This document shows positions 8,389 through 16,884 of a stretch of 61,149 nucleotides of DNA, one piece after another. The position numbers and the translations under genes are program-made. The notes under the pieces were generated by a model. That model was not told the origin of the DNA. It worked only from the letters and a program-made list of their open reading frames with translations, and did not search any database. Numbering within the stretch: position 1 is the first letter of the stretch; every line of letters starts with the position of its first letter. The DNA lies in NCBI GenBank assembly GCA_949297185.1, contig CASFRM010000014.1, positions 1 through 61,149 on the forward strand. The letters are read 5' to 3'. The stretch comes from an uncultured Pseudomonadota bacterium (GTDB lineage Bacteria; Pseudomonadota; Alphaproteobacteria; RF32; CAG-239).

Positions 8389-10374
8389 TTACATTACCCT
8401 TACATTATCTTTGGCTTGTTTATCATCCCAATGGCAGATGGTTTTGAAAATTTCAAACATATTGATTTTTTCATCATCTTTTTCAAAACAAGAATCTCTA
8501 AATACCACGCGTGTTGGGGTGAGTTCTGCCATTTTGGTGATGGTTGCGGTGCTAACATTTTTATCAAAACAAGCAACCAAATCATTGTCACCGACAATAT
8601 GAATGGTATTCTCGCCCACTTTAACCTCTTGCAGCGGCAAAGAGAGAGAAACACCCCATTCCACCATAACCCCAAACAGCAAATCGAGCGGTGTGCGATC
8701 GGCTTTGATATTATCAATACTGCTTAACAAATCGGCTTGTTTGAGCTCGCTTGGTTTGTAATATACATCTTGCATATTAGAATCATCAACCTTCAAAACC
8801 CTAAAACCGATATCCAAATCTGTTTTTCCGGTTTCTTGCACGATTTTATCACCGGCACGGCGAATACGCTCTTTCCCAATTTCACAAATATTTTTGTAAC
8901 CATTTTTATAGGCTTCTGATTTTTCATCGGTTTCTTCCGGTAGTTGCACCATAATAAACTTGCGATTGCCACCATCTTCGGCATTAAGCTGCATCACGGC
9001 ATGCGCGGTTGTTGCCGAGCCGGAGAAGAAATCAAGAACTAAATCATCTTTTGTTGAAAAAGATGCCAAAAAATTACTGATAATTTCCTCATCTTTAGGA
9101 AAGGGAAAAATATCTCCGTTCATTAAATTTCTCAGACGTTTACTGCTTCCCCGTCTATCTTTATAAAAAACTGTTTCCTTTAGCTGCGTTTCATTATCTT
9201 TTAAATATCTTTTCTTACAAGGAACACCATCTTCATTAAAATGAATTAGATTATTCTTTATATCACATAATAAATCTTCGATCTTGGAATAAGCCCATCC
9301 TCTTTGTGGAGTCTTAACAACCTGTCCAGTATATGGATTAGTTATTTCCCATTTTGGTCCGCCTCCACCCCCTCTAGATATATCAGAAGCAAAATAAACT
9401 CCATTCTCATCTATCCATGAATAGTGAGAATGTGCTTTACTATCACTATCATTAGGTAATGTTGCATACCATTCTTTTAACTTTTGTGATGCTTCATCAT
9501 AATTATCATAAGTATTTGTTAACTCGTTTACTTTGTCATATATTTCAACTAAGCCTTTTTTCTTTTCATGCCAAGAAATATTGACTTCTGAACAATAATT
9601 TAAATTTTTAGCAAAGCATAACATATATTCATGAGATGTTGAAATATATTTTGACGCATTTCTACGGCCACCTTTCCAAATAAAATTAGCCACAAAATTA
9701 TCTTCGCCAAACACCTCATCACAAATCTTTTTAAGATTTGCAACTTCGTTGTCATCAATAGAAATAAAAATCACACCGTCGTCGGTTAACAAATCACGAG
9801 CCAATTTCAAACGCGGATACATCATAGAGCACCAGTCTGAGTGGAAACGCCCGCTTGATTCCGTATTGCGAACAAAAGACTTGCTCAACAAGCGGTTGTC
9901 CTCTTCATCAAACAAATCTATCCCTTGGTTCATTTCTTCTTCAGATTGCACCCGATTATCATGATAAACAAAATCACTTCCGGTATTATACGGCGGATCA
10001 ATATATATCATCTTGATTTTGCCCAAATAACCTTCTTCCAAAAGTTTGAGCACTTCCAAGTTATCACCCTCAATATAAAGGTTTTCGGTTGCATCCCAGT
10101 TTTTGCTTTCCTCTTTGCAGGGGCGCAAAGTTTTGCGAATAGGTTTGTTAGCCTCCACCATAGCCGCATTTTTGCCCACCCACTTAAACTCATAGGTCTC
10201 GCGTGCATTTTCATCCACCACATCGGCCAGTTCGGCCTTTAAACGCTCAAAATCTACCTTGCCGTTTTGGACTGCCGCCGGACAAAGCTCTGCCACTTTG
10301 GCCAAAACCTTATCATAAGGCTTTGCCTCCATCCCAAGCTTTTCAATTTTTATATCTGTTGTTTCCTTACTCAT
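8389..10374 (-). CDS. mod: type III R-M adenine methyltransferase, Mod subunit
   Basis: This is an N6-adenine methyltransferase of 661 residues that also supplies DNA recognition for the Mod/Res complex. Motif IV DPPYNTGSDF (126-135) precedes the SAM-binding motif I DFFSGSATTAH (about 445-455), the beta-class order. NLYIEGDNLEVLKLL before motif IV is typical of Mod. The region between (about 190-420) is the target-recognition part and, as expected for Mod, is the least familiar and most A+T-rich part. The ATG overlaps the RhuM stop by four bases (ATGA), showing translational coupling. No simple-sequence tract of the kind that makes some mod genes phase-variable was seen. Confidence 0.95.
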   Translation of the reverse strand: MSKETTDIKIEKLGMEAKPYDKVLAKVAELCPAAVQNGKVDFERLKAELADVVDENARETYEFKWVGKNAAMVEANKPIRKTLRPCKEESKNWDATENLYIEGDNLEVLKLLEEGYLGKIKMIYIDPPYNTGSDFVYHDNRVQSEEEMNQGIDLFDEEDNRLLSKSFVRNTESSGRFHSDWCSMMYPRLKLARDLLTDDGVIFISIDDNEVANLKKICDEVFGEDNFVANFIWKGGRRNASKYISTSHEYMLCFAKNLNYCSEVNISWHEKKKGLVEIYDKVNELTNTYDNYDEASQKLKEWYATLPNDSDSKAHSHYSWIDENGVYFASDISRGGGGGPKWEITNPYTGQVVKTPQRGWAYSKIEDLLCDIKNNLIHFNEDGVPCKKRYLKDNETQLKETVFYKDRRGSSKRLRNLMNGDIFPFPKDEEIISNFLASFSTKDDLVLDFFSGSATTAHAVMQLNAEDGGNRKFIMVQLPEETDEKSEAYKNGYKNICEIGKERIRRAGDKIVQETGKTDLDIGFRVLKVDDSNMQDVYYKPSELKQADLLSSIDNIKADRTPLDLLFGVMVEWGVSLSLPLQEVKVGENTIHIVGDNDLVACFDKNVSTATITKMAELTPTRVVFRDSCFEKDDEKINMFEIFKTICHWDDKQAKDNVRVM

Positions 10375-11360
10375 CGCGGCTCCTTTTTATCCTGTTTTGA
10401 TATTTTATGCTCCAATGCCTTAATGCTTTGCAAATAGGCTTCTTCGACAGGTGTCAGAGTTTGTTCTTGATATTTTTTATATTCTTCATCAACTTTTTTC
10501 ATTGCTTTTTTATGACTTATTTTTCCTGCACCTTGTAATAACTGTTCTCCAGTCGCTGACAGAATTTTATCTAAATGTTCAATATAGTCCCTCATGTATA
10601 AATGTTCATGTCTTTTAGCATAAACTTCAGCAAAATCGAAATATCCTGAAACTATATTATTTAAGATTTTTAGCTCGTCCTCTTCTAAATAATTTTTAGC
10701 AATTTTGGCCTCTTGTTTTGTCGGCAAAGAACCAGAGAAAGTTTTTAATCCCATAAAAGGTTTATCGGCATTAACACGTTCGTAAATCACCTCTGCTGCC
10801 GTATGTCCATGTGCGGCATAGTGTAATTTATTTTGAACTATCTTGAAAAATTCCAAAGATTCGGGAGCTTGCGGATCATAATCCCGACTTGTTGCATATA
10901 AATCAAGAACCTGTCTGTATAAAACCTTTTCTGAGGAGCGGATATCTCTGATGCGATCAAGTAATTCTTTCCAGTAATCACCACCACCGTTATTTTTCAA
11001 ACGTTCATCATCTAATGCAAAGCCTTTTTCTATATATTCTTTAAGAACCGATGTTGCCCAAATTCTAAATTGGGTTCCTTGCTTTGATTTTACGCGATAT
11101 CCTACCGCAATAACCATATCTAAATTATAGTAATTAGTAGGTTTTGTAGAAAAATCGGAATTTCCGAATTTTCTCATAACATTTTGTTCTTCAAGTTCTT
11201 TTTCTTCAAAAATATTAAGAATATGCTCATTGATGGTAGACTTGCTTCTATTAAAAATAGTAGACATCTGCTCTTGGGTAACCCAAAGAGTATTATTATC
11301 TAGCTTTACATCTAATTTCGTTTTTCCATCATCTGACTGGTATATGATAATATTGCTCAT
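10371..11360 (-). CDS. RhuM family protein
   Basis: The 329-residue protein has the RhuM signature: an N-terminal winged-helix-like region (TLWVTQEQMSTIFNRSKSTI, about 27-47), YYNLDMVIAVGYRVKSKQGT, FRIWATSVLKEYIEKGF, then a Fic/DOC-like helical part with KLHYAAHGHTAAEVI. RhuM proteins are common in mobile islands and inside R-M operons; their biochemical role is unknown despite an old virulence label. Here it is coupled by ATGA overlaps on both sides, to DUF4391 upstream and mod downstream, so it is part of the operon and not a passenger. I infer a DNA-binding or modification accessory. Confidence 0.85.
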   Translation of the reverse strand: MSNIIIYQSDDGKTKLDVKLDNNTLWVTQEQMSTIFNRSKSTINEHILNIFEEKELEEQNVMRKFGNSDFSTKPTNYYNLDMVIAVGYRVKSKQGTQFRIWATSVLKEYIEKGFALDDERLKNNGGGDYWKELLDRIRDIRSSEKVLYRQVLDLYATSRDYDPQAPESLEFFKIVQNKLHYAAHGHTAAEVIYERVNADKPFMGLKTFSGSLPTKQEAKIAKNYLEEDELKILNNIVSGYFDFAEVYAKRHEHLYMRDYIEHLDKILSATGEQLLQGAGKISHKKAMKKVDEEYKKYQEQTLTPVEEAYLQSIKALEHKISKQDKKEPR

Positions 11361-11983
11361 ACCCCCTCCTTTAGGGACTTTATCATAGACTTAATTTCTA
11401 ACTTTTTCTTTAACTGCGGCTCATTATTCATCTTATTTTCAAGTTGCTCTATCTTTTTTGCGATTTTTTCTTGCTCTATACTTCTTGAAACCTTTTCTTT
11501 GAGCCCCTTTTCTGCATTTTCTTCAATTTTGCCACCGCTTATTTGCTTAATCAGACTTTCGTAGATGGCATCAATGCTTCCTCCTTCTATATCAAGAGAA
11601 ATCTCTTTTTGCCAATTACTTGTCCATCTCTTAACAATGCTGATATTGTCTTTGTTTTTATCTTTATAAGCAATGCTAAGGCAATATTTTCCATCAAATT
11701 CCAAAACGAACAAAACATATGCTGCGCGAATGCTTTTATCCATTAAGTCTAAAAGTTGTGTATTGCATACTCGTCTTTTTAATACAACTCTTAAAACCAT
11801 TATTTCTGGAAAGATACTTCCTTCCTTAACATTTAAGCTTCGTGTCGAGAACTGATTTGTGGCCATAATTTTGGCAACATCATTAGTCATTGCCGTTTTT
11901 AAAGAGGTCGAAAATTCGCCGTATTTATAAAATTTTTCTTTGGCAATAAATTTATTGGGAAGCTCCGTCGTCTTTGGAAACAT
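11357..11983 (-). CDS. DUF4391 protein
   Basis: The 208-residue protein begins with the family pattern FPKTTELPNKFIAKEKFYKY and contains VLRVVLKRRVCNTQLLDLMDKSI and a WTSNWQKEI segment. The last 60 residues are a charged coiled coil. DUF4391 proteins are known mainly from operons containing a SNF2-like helicase and a type III-like methyltransferase, exactly this setting. The start lies one base after the helicase stop and the stop overlaps the RhuM start, so stoichiometric expression is likely. Its function is undescribed; an adaptor between the helicase and Mod is an inference from context only. Confidence 0.8.
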   Translation of the reverse strand: MFPKTTELPNKFIAKEKFYKYGEFSTSLKTAMTNDVAKIMATNQFSTRSLNVKEGSIFPEIMVLRVVLKRRVCNTQLLDLMDKSIRAAYVLFVLEFDGKYCLSIAYKDKNKDNISIVKRWTSNWQKEISLDIEGGSIDAIYESLIKQISGGKIEENAEKGLKEKVSRSIEQEKIAKKIEQLENKMNNEPQLKKKLEIKSMIKSLKEGV

Positions 11984-14900
11984 TTATTTTTTACTCCCAT
12001 AAACTTCTTCATTAGACTTCAGCACAACAAAACAAATCAACTCAAAATCATCCAAGCCCTTGATTTCACCTTGTCCAAAAGTGCTACTGCCATCTGAAAA
12101 TAAACTATCAACCTCGGATTCGTCTTTAACTTGAATAATTGATTGAATAGCTTTACCCAACAAATCGGAATATTTGCTCATGTCCATCCCATCTTTGGTT
12201 TGTTTATTAAACAAAGCACAACGACTTTTGTCCGGCGTTGAAAAGCCCTTACACACCAAGCGCATATAACTCAACAACTTGTGAGGCTCCAAATGATTAT
12301 ACTGCACAGTCCCGTCATCTTTCATATAAACCATGTAAAACGGGTGTAACCTGTTTGGATTATCAATATCTCTGACATTGTTAACATTTCTCAAGATATA
12401 AATAACCCCCGGAGGCAGACCATCTCCGGCAGCCATGGCAACAGCATGCATGCCCATCGGAGCTTTTTCAACATCATCATGGTGTTTTTTATATTCAACC
12501 AAATCCAAACGAAATTCATTTAACCCCAAATCCATGATATTGACACCACCAGAAACATCTTCGGGATCAACAACCTCTTTTTGCAATTTTTCCAGCTGTT
12601 TTCTGCGGTACTCTAAATCTCCTTTTTCGGTTATATCAATCGGATTATCCTCACCAGTTGAGGTCATAACCGTAATTTTCATACGAGTTTCAACACGATT
12701 TTTAAGGTTAATATATTCGTCTAACTTAATGTTTGGCCAAAAGTTAACTAATTGAATTTTATCATTTTGACTGCCAATTCTATCGATTCGACCAAATCTT
12801 TGAATAATTCTAACCGGATTCCAGTGAATATCAAAATTAATCAGATAATCGCAGTCTTGAAGGTTTTGTCCCTCTGAGATACAGTCTGTACCAATTAGAA
12901 TATCAATATCCCCCTCGGGAATTTTATTTAATTTATTGCGATCTTTTGAAATGGGTGAAAAACAGGCCAAAACAGTATTGAAATCAGCAGGCATCTTATC
13001 AATGGTTGTTTTTCCATCTGTTGAGCCAGTAACCATAGCCGTATTTAGCCCAAGTTCATTTTTAATAATCTTGCTAAGATTGTCGTACAAATATTCTGCC
13101 GTGTCTGCAAATGCTGTAAAAATCAAGACTTTTTTATTGCCATCATTTATCGGATGTTTAATTTTGTTGCGAACGACCTCTAACAAAGTTTGGAGTTTTT
13201 TGTCTTTTTCCGGAGTTATGGTCGATACCTCTAATAACAAATGCTCCAAAATCTCCTTATCGGTATTTAAATCAACTCTCCATGCTCGATAATCCATATC
13301 CTTAAAATCAAGCTGATATTTACCACCTGCAGAAATCAAATCAGATAATTCACCATCAAAATCCAATTCTATTTCATCGGAATAGGTACTATATGTCTTG
13401 TTTTTTTCATAATTATCAATTGCCGAAATAGCTTTTTGAATTTGCTCAAGAATTTTTGAGGTTGTAATTCTAAAAGAATAAACCGAACTTTCTAAACGTT
13501 TAAGCAAATTAACAGCCATCAACTGTTTCAAACCAAATTCTCGTCCGGCCAAAGAAATACCCATTTTACCGCGTTTGCCATATTTGCTTTCATATTTAGC
13601 TAAACGACTGGGAAACAAATAAGATGATGGACTATAAACAGATAAGTTTAAGCTTTCCAAAGACTTAAAAATCTCTTCATAACTTATATTTGTATTATCT
13701 GCCAAAGATGGAGACTTGTTAATAGGCGGCAATCTGGTCGGAAACTTACCAATTTCGGTCATATCATAATATTTTTCGATATGTTTGCGGCTTCTGGCGA
13801 TTGTTACGGAATCCAAAACTTCAAAAAAGTCAAAGTCAAGTTCGCTTAATAGCCGCTCTGTTGTTCGTTCTTCTGTGGGTAATTTGCTCCATAGATTAAA
13901 GGCTCTTTGCGCATTGTTAAAAATCGTTGATAGGGGTTTTTGAGTCTTCAATTTTTTATTTAATTCATCTTCAACACCTTCGTATGCCAGTTGCAACTGA
14001 TTTTTTAGATCAACAAACCGATTATTGACCGGAGTAGCAGAAAGCATAAGAACTTTTGTCTTGACACCCGTTTTAATAACATTTTTCATCAATGTTGCAT
14101 AGCGGTTAAAATGCTCAAGCCCGTCTTCATCCGTTGTTACCAATGAGCCATTGCGGAAATTATGGCTTTCATCAATAACTACGAGATCATAGTTACCCCA
14201 ATTAATAAGAGATAAATTTACCCCATTTGTATAGCCACTTTCACGAGATAAATCCGTATGAAACAATACATCATAACGAAGTCTGTCATTAATAAGTGGA
14301 TTATTCTGATAATTTCCCTTGTAATTCATCCAGTTATCAGAAAGTTTTTTAGGACAAAGAACCAAAACATTTTTATTTCTATTTTCATAATATTTGATAA
14401 CCGATAATGCCGTAAAAGTTTTACCTAAACCAACACTATCGGCCAAAATACAGCCATTAAACTTTTCTAGCTTATGAATAATTGCCAGTGCTGCATCTTT
14501 TTGAAAAGAATATAACATATTCCAAACTTGGCTATTTTTAAAACCTGTTGCTTCGTTGGGGATGTTATCCTCTATATCTTCCAAAAACTCGCTAAATATA
14601 TGATATAGCGTTATCATATAAATAAATTCCGGAGAATTCTCTTCATAAACAAGCTCTATATGTTCCAAAACCTGCTCGGTTACATCTTTCATATGCTCTT
14701 TGTCGTTCCAAACTTCCTCAAAACCTTTAATATATTGCTTGGTGTATGGAGCAGGTATTTTCATAGTCATTTTAAATATATCATTTCCACGTTCACTTCC
14801 TAAATCAACCGTAGTGAAACCATCAAGAGGCATATATGTATAATCTTCATTGATATTTAAAAAGCCGACAATTCCGCGCGTTGCTGATATATTTGATTTA

Positions 14901-15241
14901 AATTTAACTTTATTTCTTATCCATTCGGCACATTCTTTAGAAATTGCTTTTTGTGTCATCTGATTTCTCAGGCGAACCTCAAACTCAGTACCATATAAAC
15001 TCTTCTCTCTGTTTAATCTTGGGATATAAAACTCTCGCTTCTCCTTTTCTATCTTATCACCTAAAAAAGCCGGACTGGTAAAAATAAAACGCAACTCATC
15101 AATTTTATTGAGCTGTTTCTTTAAGCTTTCATAAGCATAGATAGAAAAACAAGAAGCCGCTATGGATAATTTACTTCCTGATTTGATTTCCTCTTTCAGA
15201 TCATCAACTAATCTTGTTGTCCTATTATCAAACTGTTGCAT
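11984..15241 (-). CDS. SNF2-like helicase with N-terminal PLD-like domain
   Basis: The N-terminal 120 residues resemble the phospholipase-D-like nuclease fold used in defence helicases (KLSIAASCFSIYAYESLKKQ, LRFIFTSPAFL), but I see no canonical HxK. Helicase motifs follow: Walker A DSVGLGKTF (about 268), VVIDESHNFR (motif II DESH), LMLSATPVNN (motif III), IGTDCISEGQNLQ and QRFGRIDRIGS (motif VI). At 1085 residues it matches PLD-helicases of defence islands. It probably translocates on dsDNA rather than unwinding it. It is the first large gene of the operon, six bases after the small HTH gene, and adjoins DUF4391. Confidence 0.88.
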   Translation of the reverse strand: MQQFDNRTTRLVDDLKEEIKSGSKLSIAASCFSIYAYESLKKQLNKIDELRFIFTSPAFLGDKIEKEKREFYIPRLNREKSLYGTEFEVRLRNQMTQKAISKECAEWIRNKVKFKSNISATRGIVGFLNINEDYTYMPLDGFTTVDLGSERGNDIFKMTMKIPAPYTKQYIKGFEEVWNDKEHMKDVTEQVLEHIELVYEENSPEFIYMITLYHIFSEFLEDIEDNIPNEATGFKNSQVWNMLYSFQKDAALAIIHKLEKFNGCILADSVGLGKTFTALSVIKYYENRNKNVLVLCPKKLSDNWMNYKGNYQNNPLINDRLRYDVLFHTDLSRESGYTNGVNLSLINWGNYDLVVIDESHNFRNGSLVTTDEDGLEHFNRYATLMKNVIKTGVKTKVLMLSATPVNNRFVDLKNQLQLAYEGVEDELNKKLKTQKPLSTIFNNAQRAFNLWSKLPTEERTTERLLSELDFDFFEVLDSVTIARSRKHIEKYYDMTEIGKFPTRLPPINKSPSLADNTNISYEEIFKSLESLNLSVYSPSSYLFPSRLAKYESKYGKRGKMGISLAGREFGLKQLMAVNLLKRLESSVYSFRITTSKILEQIQKAISAIDNYEKNKTYSTYSDEIELDFDGELSDLISAGGKYQLDFKDMDYRAWRVDLNTDKEILEHLLLEVSTITPEKDKKLQTLLEVVRNKIKHPINDGNKKVLIFTAFADTAEYLYDNLSKIIKNELGLNTAMVTGSTDGKTTIDKMPADFNTVLACFSPISKDRNKLNKIPEGDIDILIGTDCISEGQNLQDCDYLINFDIHWNPVRIIQRFGRIDRIGSQNDKIQLVNFWPNIKLDEYINLKNRVETRMKITVMTSTGEDNPIDITEKGDLEYRRKQLEKLQKEVVDPEDVSGGVNIMDLGLNEFRLDLVEYKKHHDDVEKAPMGMHAVAMAAGDGLPPGVIYILRNVNNVRDIDNPNRLHPFYMVYMKDDGTVQYNHLEPHKLLSYMRLVCKGFSTPDKSRCALFNKQTKDGMDMSKYSDLLGKAIQSIIQVKDESEVDSLFSDGSSTFGQGEIKGLDDFELICFVVLKSNEEVYGSKK

Positions 15242-15247
15242 GGTAGT

Positions 15248-15418
15248 TTATTCCCGACAATTGTTAATCCATTGTTCAAGTTCTGATTTTTTAAAACGCC
15301 AGAACTTTCCTACTCTAAAAGCGGGAAGTTGTTTTTCTGCTACCAGTTTATAGACTGTTTTTTTAGCAAGCTTTAAATATGCTGCAACTTCATCAACCGT
15401 TAAAATTTCATTATCCAT
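15248..15418 (-). CDS. small excisionase-type HTH protein, first gene of the R-M operon
   Basis: This 56-residue open frame, MDNEILTVDEVAAYLK to ELEQWINNCRE, is a complete HTH_17/excisionase-family winged-helix domain (TVDEVAAYL, KKTVYKLV, LPAFRVGKFWRF). An AAGGA Shine-Dalgarno lies eight bases before the ATG, and the stop is six bases before the helicase start. Such proteins bind DNA either as recombination directionality factors or as transcriptional regulators. Because it leads the R-M operon and lies far from the recombinase, a regulator of the operon is more likely, though excisionase for the island's serine recombinase remains possible. Confidence 0.85.
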   Translation of the reverse strand: MDNEILTVDEVAAYLKLAKKTVYKLVAEKQLPAFRVGKFWRFKKSELEQWINNCRE

Positions 15419-15441
15419 GGAGCATTCCTTATAAAATATTA

Positions 15442-15467
15442 AAATTATGCTATAAAGATAAATCTAA
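15442..15467 (-). promoter_or_regulatory. candidate promoter of the type III R-M operon
   Basis: Read on the minus strand, TTGCAA is followed by 17 bases and TAGCAT, then the AAGGA ribosome site and the ATG of the small HTH gene. The boxes are imperfect but the spacing is ideal. No other minus-strand promoter is obvious upstream of the operon. Confidence 0.4.
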
Positions 15468-15549
15468 TTTTGCAAGAAAAAACTTCAAAAGGAATAAAAC
15501 GGAGCCAAAAGACTAAAAAAGAGAAACAACTTAATTTTTACTGCTTGAG

Positions 15550-15870
15550 TTATTTCAAAACTTCAACAAATTTGGATAAGGTATGAATTTGTTCATCCGA
15601 AAGGTGCCTAATATTTGCAATCAACAAGGACTCTTCTGCTGCACGTTTGGGACTAATGTTGTCATCAACATTATCATCTAAAATCATGCTTAATCGGCAA
15701 TTAAGAGCTTTTGCAATATCGACCAAGGTCTCAAAATGTGGATAATTGACACCTCTTTCTATGTTTGATATAGCCTCAACAGAAACGTCACATCGCTCAG
15801 CTAAAACTTCTTGTGTCATTTTAGCCGCTTGTCTAATAGCCTTAATTCTCAACCCGATCTTTTTCTTCAT
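15550..15870 (-). CDS. XRE-family transcriptional repressor
   Basis: This 106-residue Cro/C1-type regulator has a five-helix HTH at residues 5-62: IRQAAKMTQEVLAERCDVS, then VEAISNIERGVNYPHFETL and IAKALNCRLSMIL. A short acidic linker and a C-terminal helical tail, probably for dimerisation, follow. It is divergently transcribed from the four-gene operon at 15991-19123. The 120 bp between them hold three AAGTTT(T/A)ACT-type half-sites, one of them within the likely promoter, so it probably represses that operon and itself. Stand-alone XRE repressors of this size commonly control toxic or defence operons in islands. Confidence 0.9.
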   Translation of the reverse strand: MKKKIGLRIKAIRQAAKMTQEVLAERCDVSVEAISNIERGVNYPHFETLVDIAKALNCRLSMILDDNVDDNISPKRAAEESLLIANIRHLSDEQIHTLSKFVEVLK

Positions 15871-15887
15871 GTTTTACCCCACAATTA

Positions 15888-15961
15888 GAAGTTTAACTTA
15901 AAGTTTTTGCTTGAAAACGGAGTAAAACTTGTATAATTTTTATGTAATAGAAGTTTTACTT
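15888..15961. promoter_or_regulatory. shared operator/promoter region of XRE gene and four-gene operon
   Basis: Related boxes occur at 15890-15900 (AAGTTTAACTT), 15921-15930 (reverse complement of AAGTTTTACT) and 15951-15961 (AAGTTTTACTT). A TATAAT lies at 15932-15937 with TTGAAA at 15911-15916 (15 bp apart) or TTGCTT at 15907-15912 (19 bp). The central box falls between the -35 and -10 elements, the expected place for a repressor. Confidence 0.6.
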
Positions 15962-15990
15962 AATAAAATAAAAATCTATAGGCTAACATA

Positions 15991-16875
15991 ATGAAAAATC
16001 GAGCAATGTCTGAAAAATTTTTTTATGAGTTTAAAAGCGGAAAGTATCAAAACATCCTACAAACTGTAAAGCAAGACGATGATTTAATTATGTGCCTGCG
16101 AGGTGATTATATTACCATATATTATAAGAGTATGCGTATATTGGAAATATCCGAAAATGGCGAATATGATGTTGATAAAAACTACGGCATTATTCCTCCA
16201 AACGATGATACAAATTGGATAGAATATTTCAAAAATGCCAAATTTGCCTTGAATTCTTACAATAAAACTAAACAAATGAATAAACTTGAAAAGGAAGTTC
16301 AACAAGCAATTGTTAAAGAAAACAACACAAGCTCTATCTGTAATGAAACCGATTACTTTATTATTGATATAGAATATACTCAGCCGGAATTTGATGGCAG
16401 ATTTGATGCATTAGCTGTCTATTGGCCTAAAAACAAACGCAAAAATGGTCATAATCTACAACTAGCGTTCATTGAAGTTAAAGCCGGCAATAATGCTATT
16501 GGAGGGACTTCCAGTATTGCAAAGCATTATAAATCGGTTATTGATTTTTTGAATAATCTTACCCAGAATAATGAAAAGGAACAATTTATCCAAGATATCG
16601 AAAAAATGATAGCTCAACAGCGAGACTTGGGATTATGGAATATTCCTCATAATAAACACGAAATAACTTTGTCTCGCTCAATCAAGCCTCAATTAATTTT
16701 TATTCTTGCCAACTATAATCAAAAATCAACAGCTCTACGCAATGAATTGGATAAATTTTCAAGCATTAACAGCAAGCCTCCTTTTGAATTGAAATTTGCT
16801 ACGTCATCTTTTGTCGGATATGGCCTATATGGTAGCGGAATGATTACTATAGATAATATATTAGATAAAAAATAA
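15991..16875 (+). CDS. PD-(D/E)XK-like nuclease protein, first gene of the XRE-linked operon
   Basis: The 294-residue protein is not one I can name. Its middle carries a restriction-endonuclease-type core: D139 in DGRFDALAVYW, a loop, then LAFIEVKAG with E162-V-K164. Spacing and strand pattern fit a PD-(D/E)XK nuclease. The N-terminal 110 residues look like a separate alpha/beta domain (CLRGDYITIYYKSMRILEI). It heads four closely spaced genes (9, 11 and 29 bases apart) under the divergent XRE repressor. A DNA- or RNA-cleaving effector is the simplest inference. ATG at 16006 is an alternative start. Confidence 0.65.
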   Translation: MKNRAMSEKFFYEFKSGKYQNILQTVKQDDDLIMCLRGDYITIYYKSMRILEISENGEYDVDKNYGIIPPNDDTNWIEYFKNAKFALNSYNKTKQMNKLEKEVQQAIVKENNTSSICNETDYFIIDIEYTQPEFDGRFDALAVYWPKNKRKNGHNLQLAFIEVKAGNNAIGGTSSIAKHYKSVIDFLNNLTQNNEKEQFIQDIEKMIAQQRDLGLWNIPHNKHEITLSRSIKPQLIFILANYNQKSTALRNELDKFSSINSKPPFELKFATSSFVGYGLYGSGMITIDNILDKK

Positions 16876-16884
16876 GGAGCTAAA

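Noticed and set aside
10371-11360. Type I-style specificity subunit in the R-M operon
   Set aside because: The sequence carries RhuM hallmarks, no paired target-recognition repeats, and Mod has its own recognition region.
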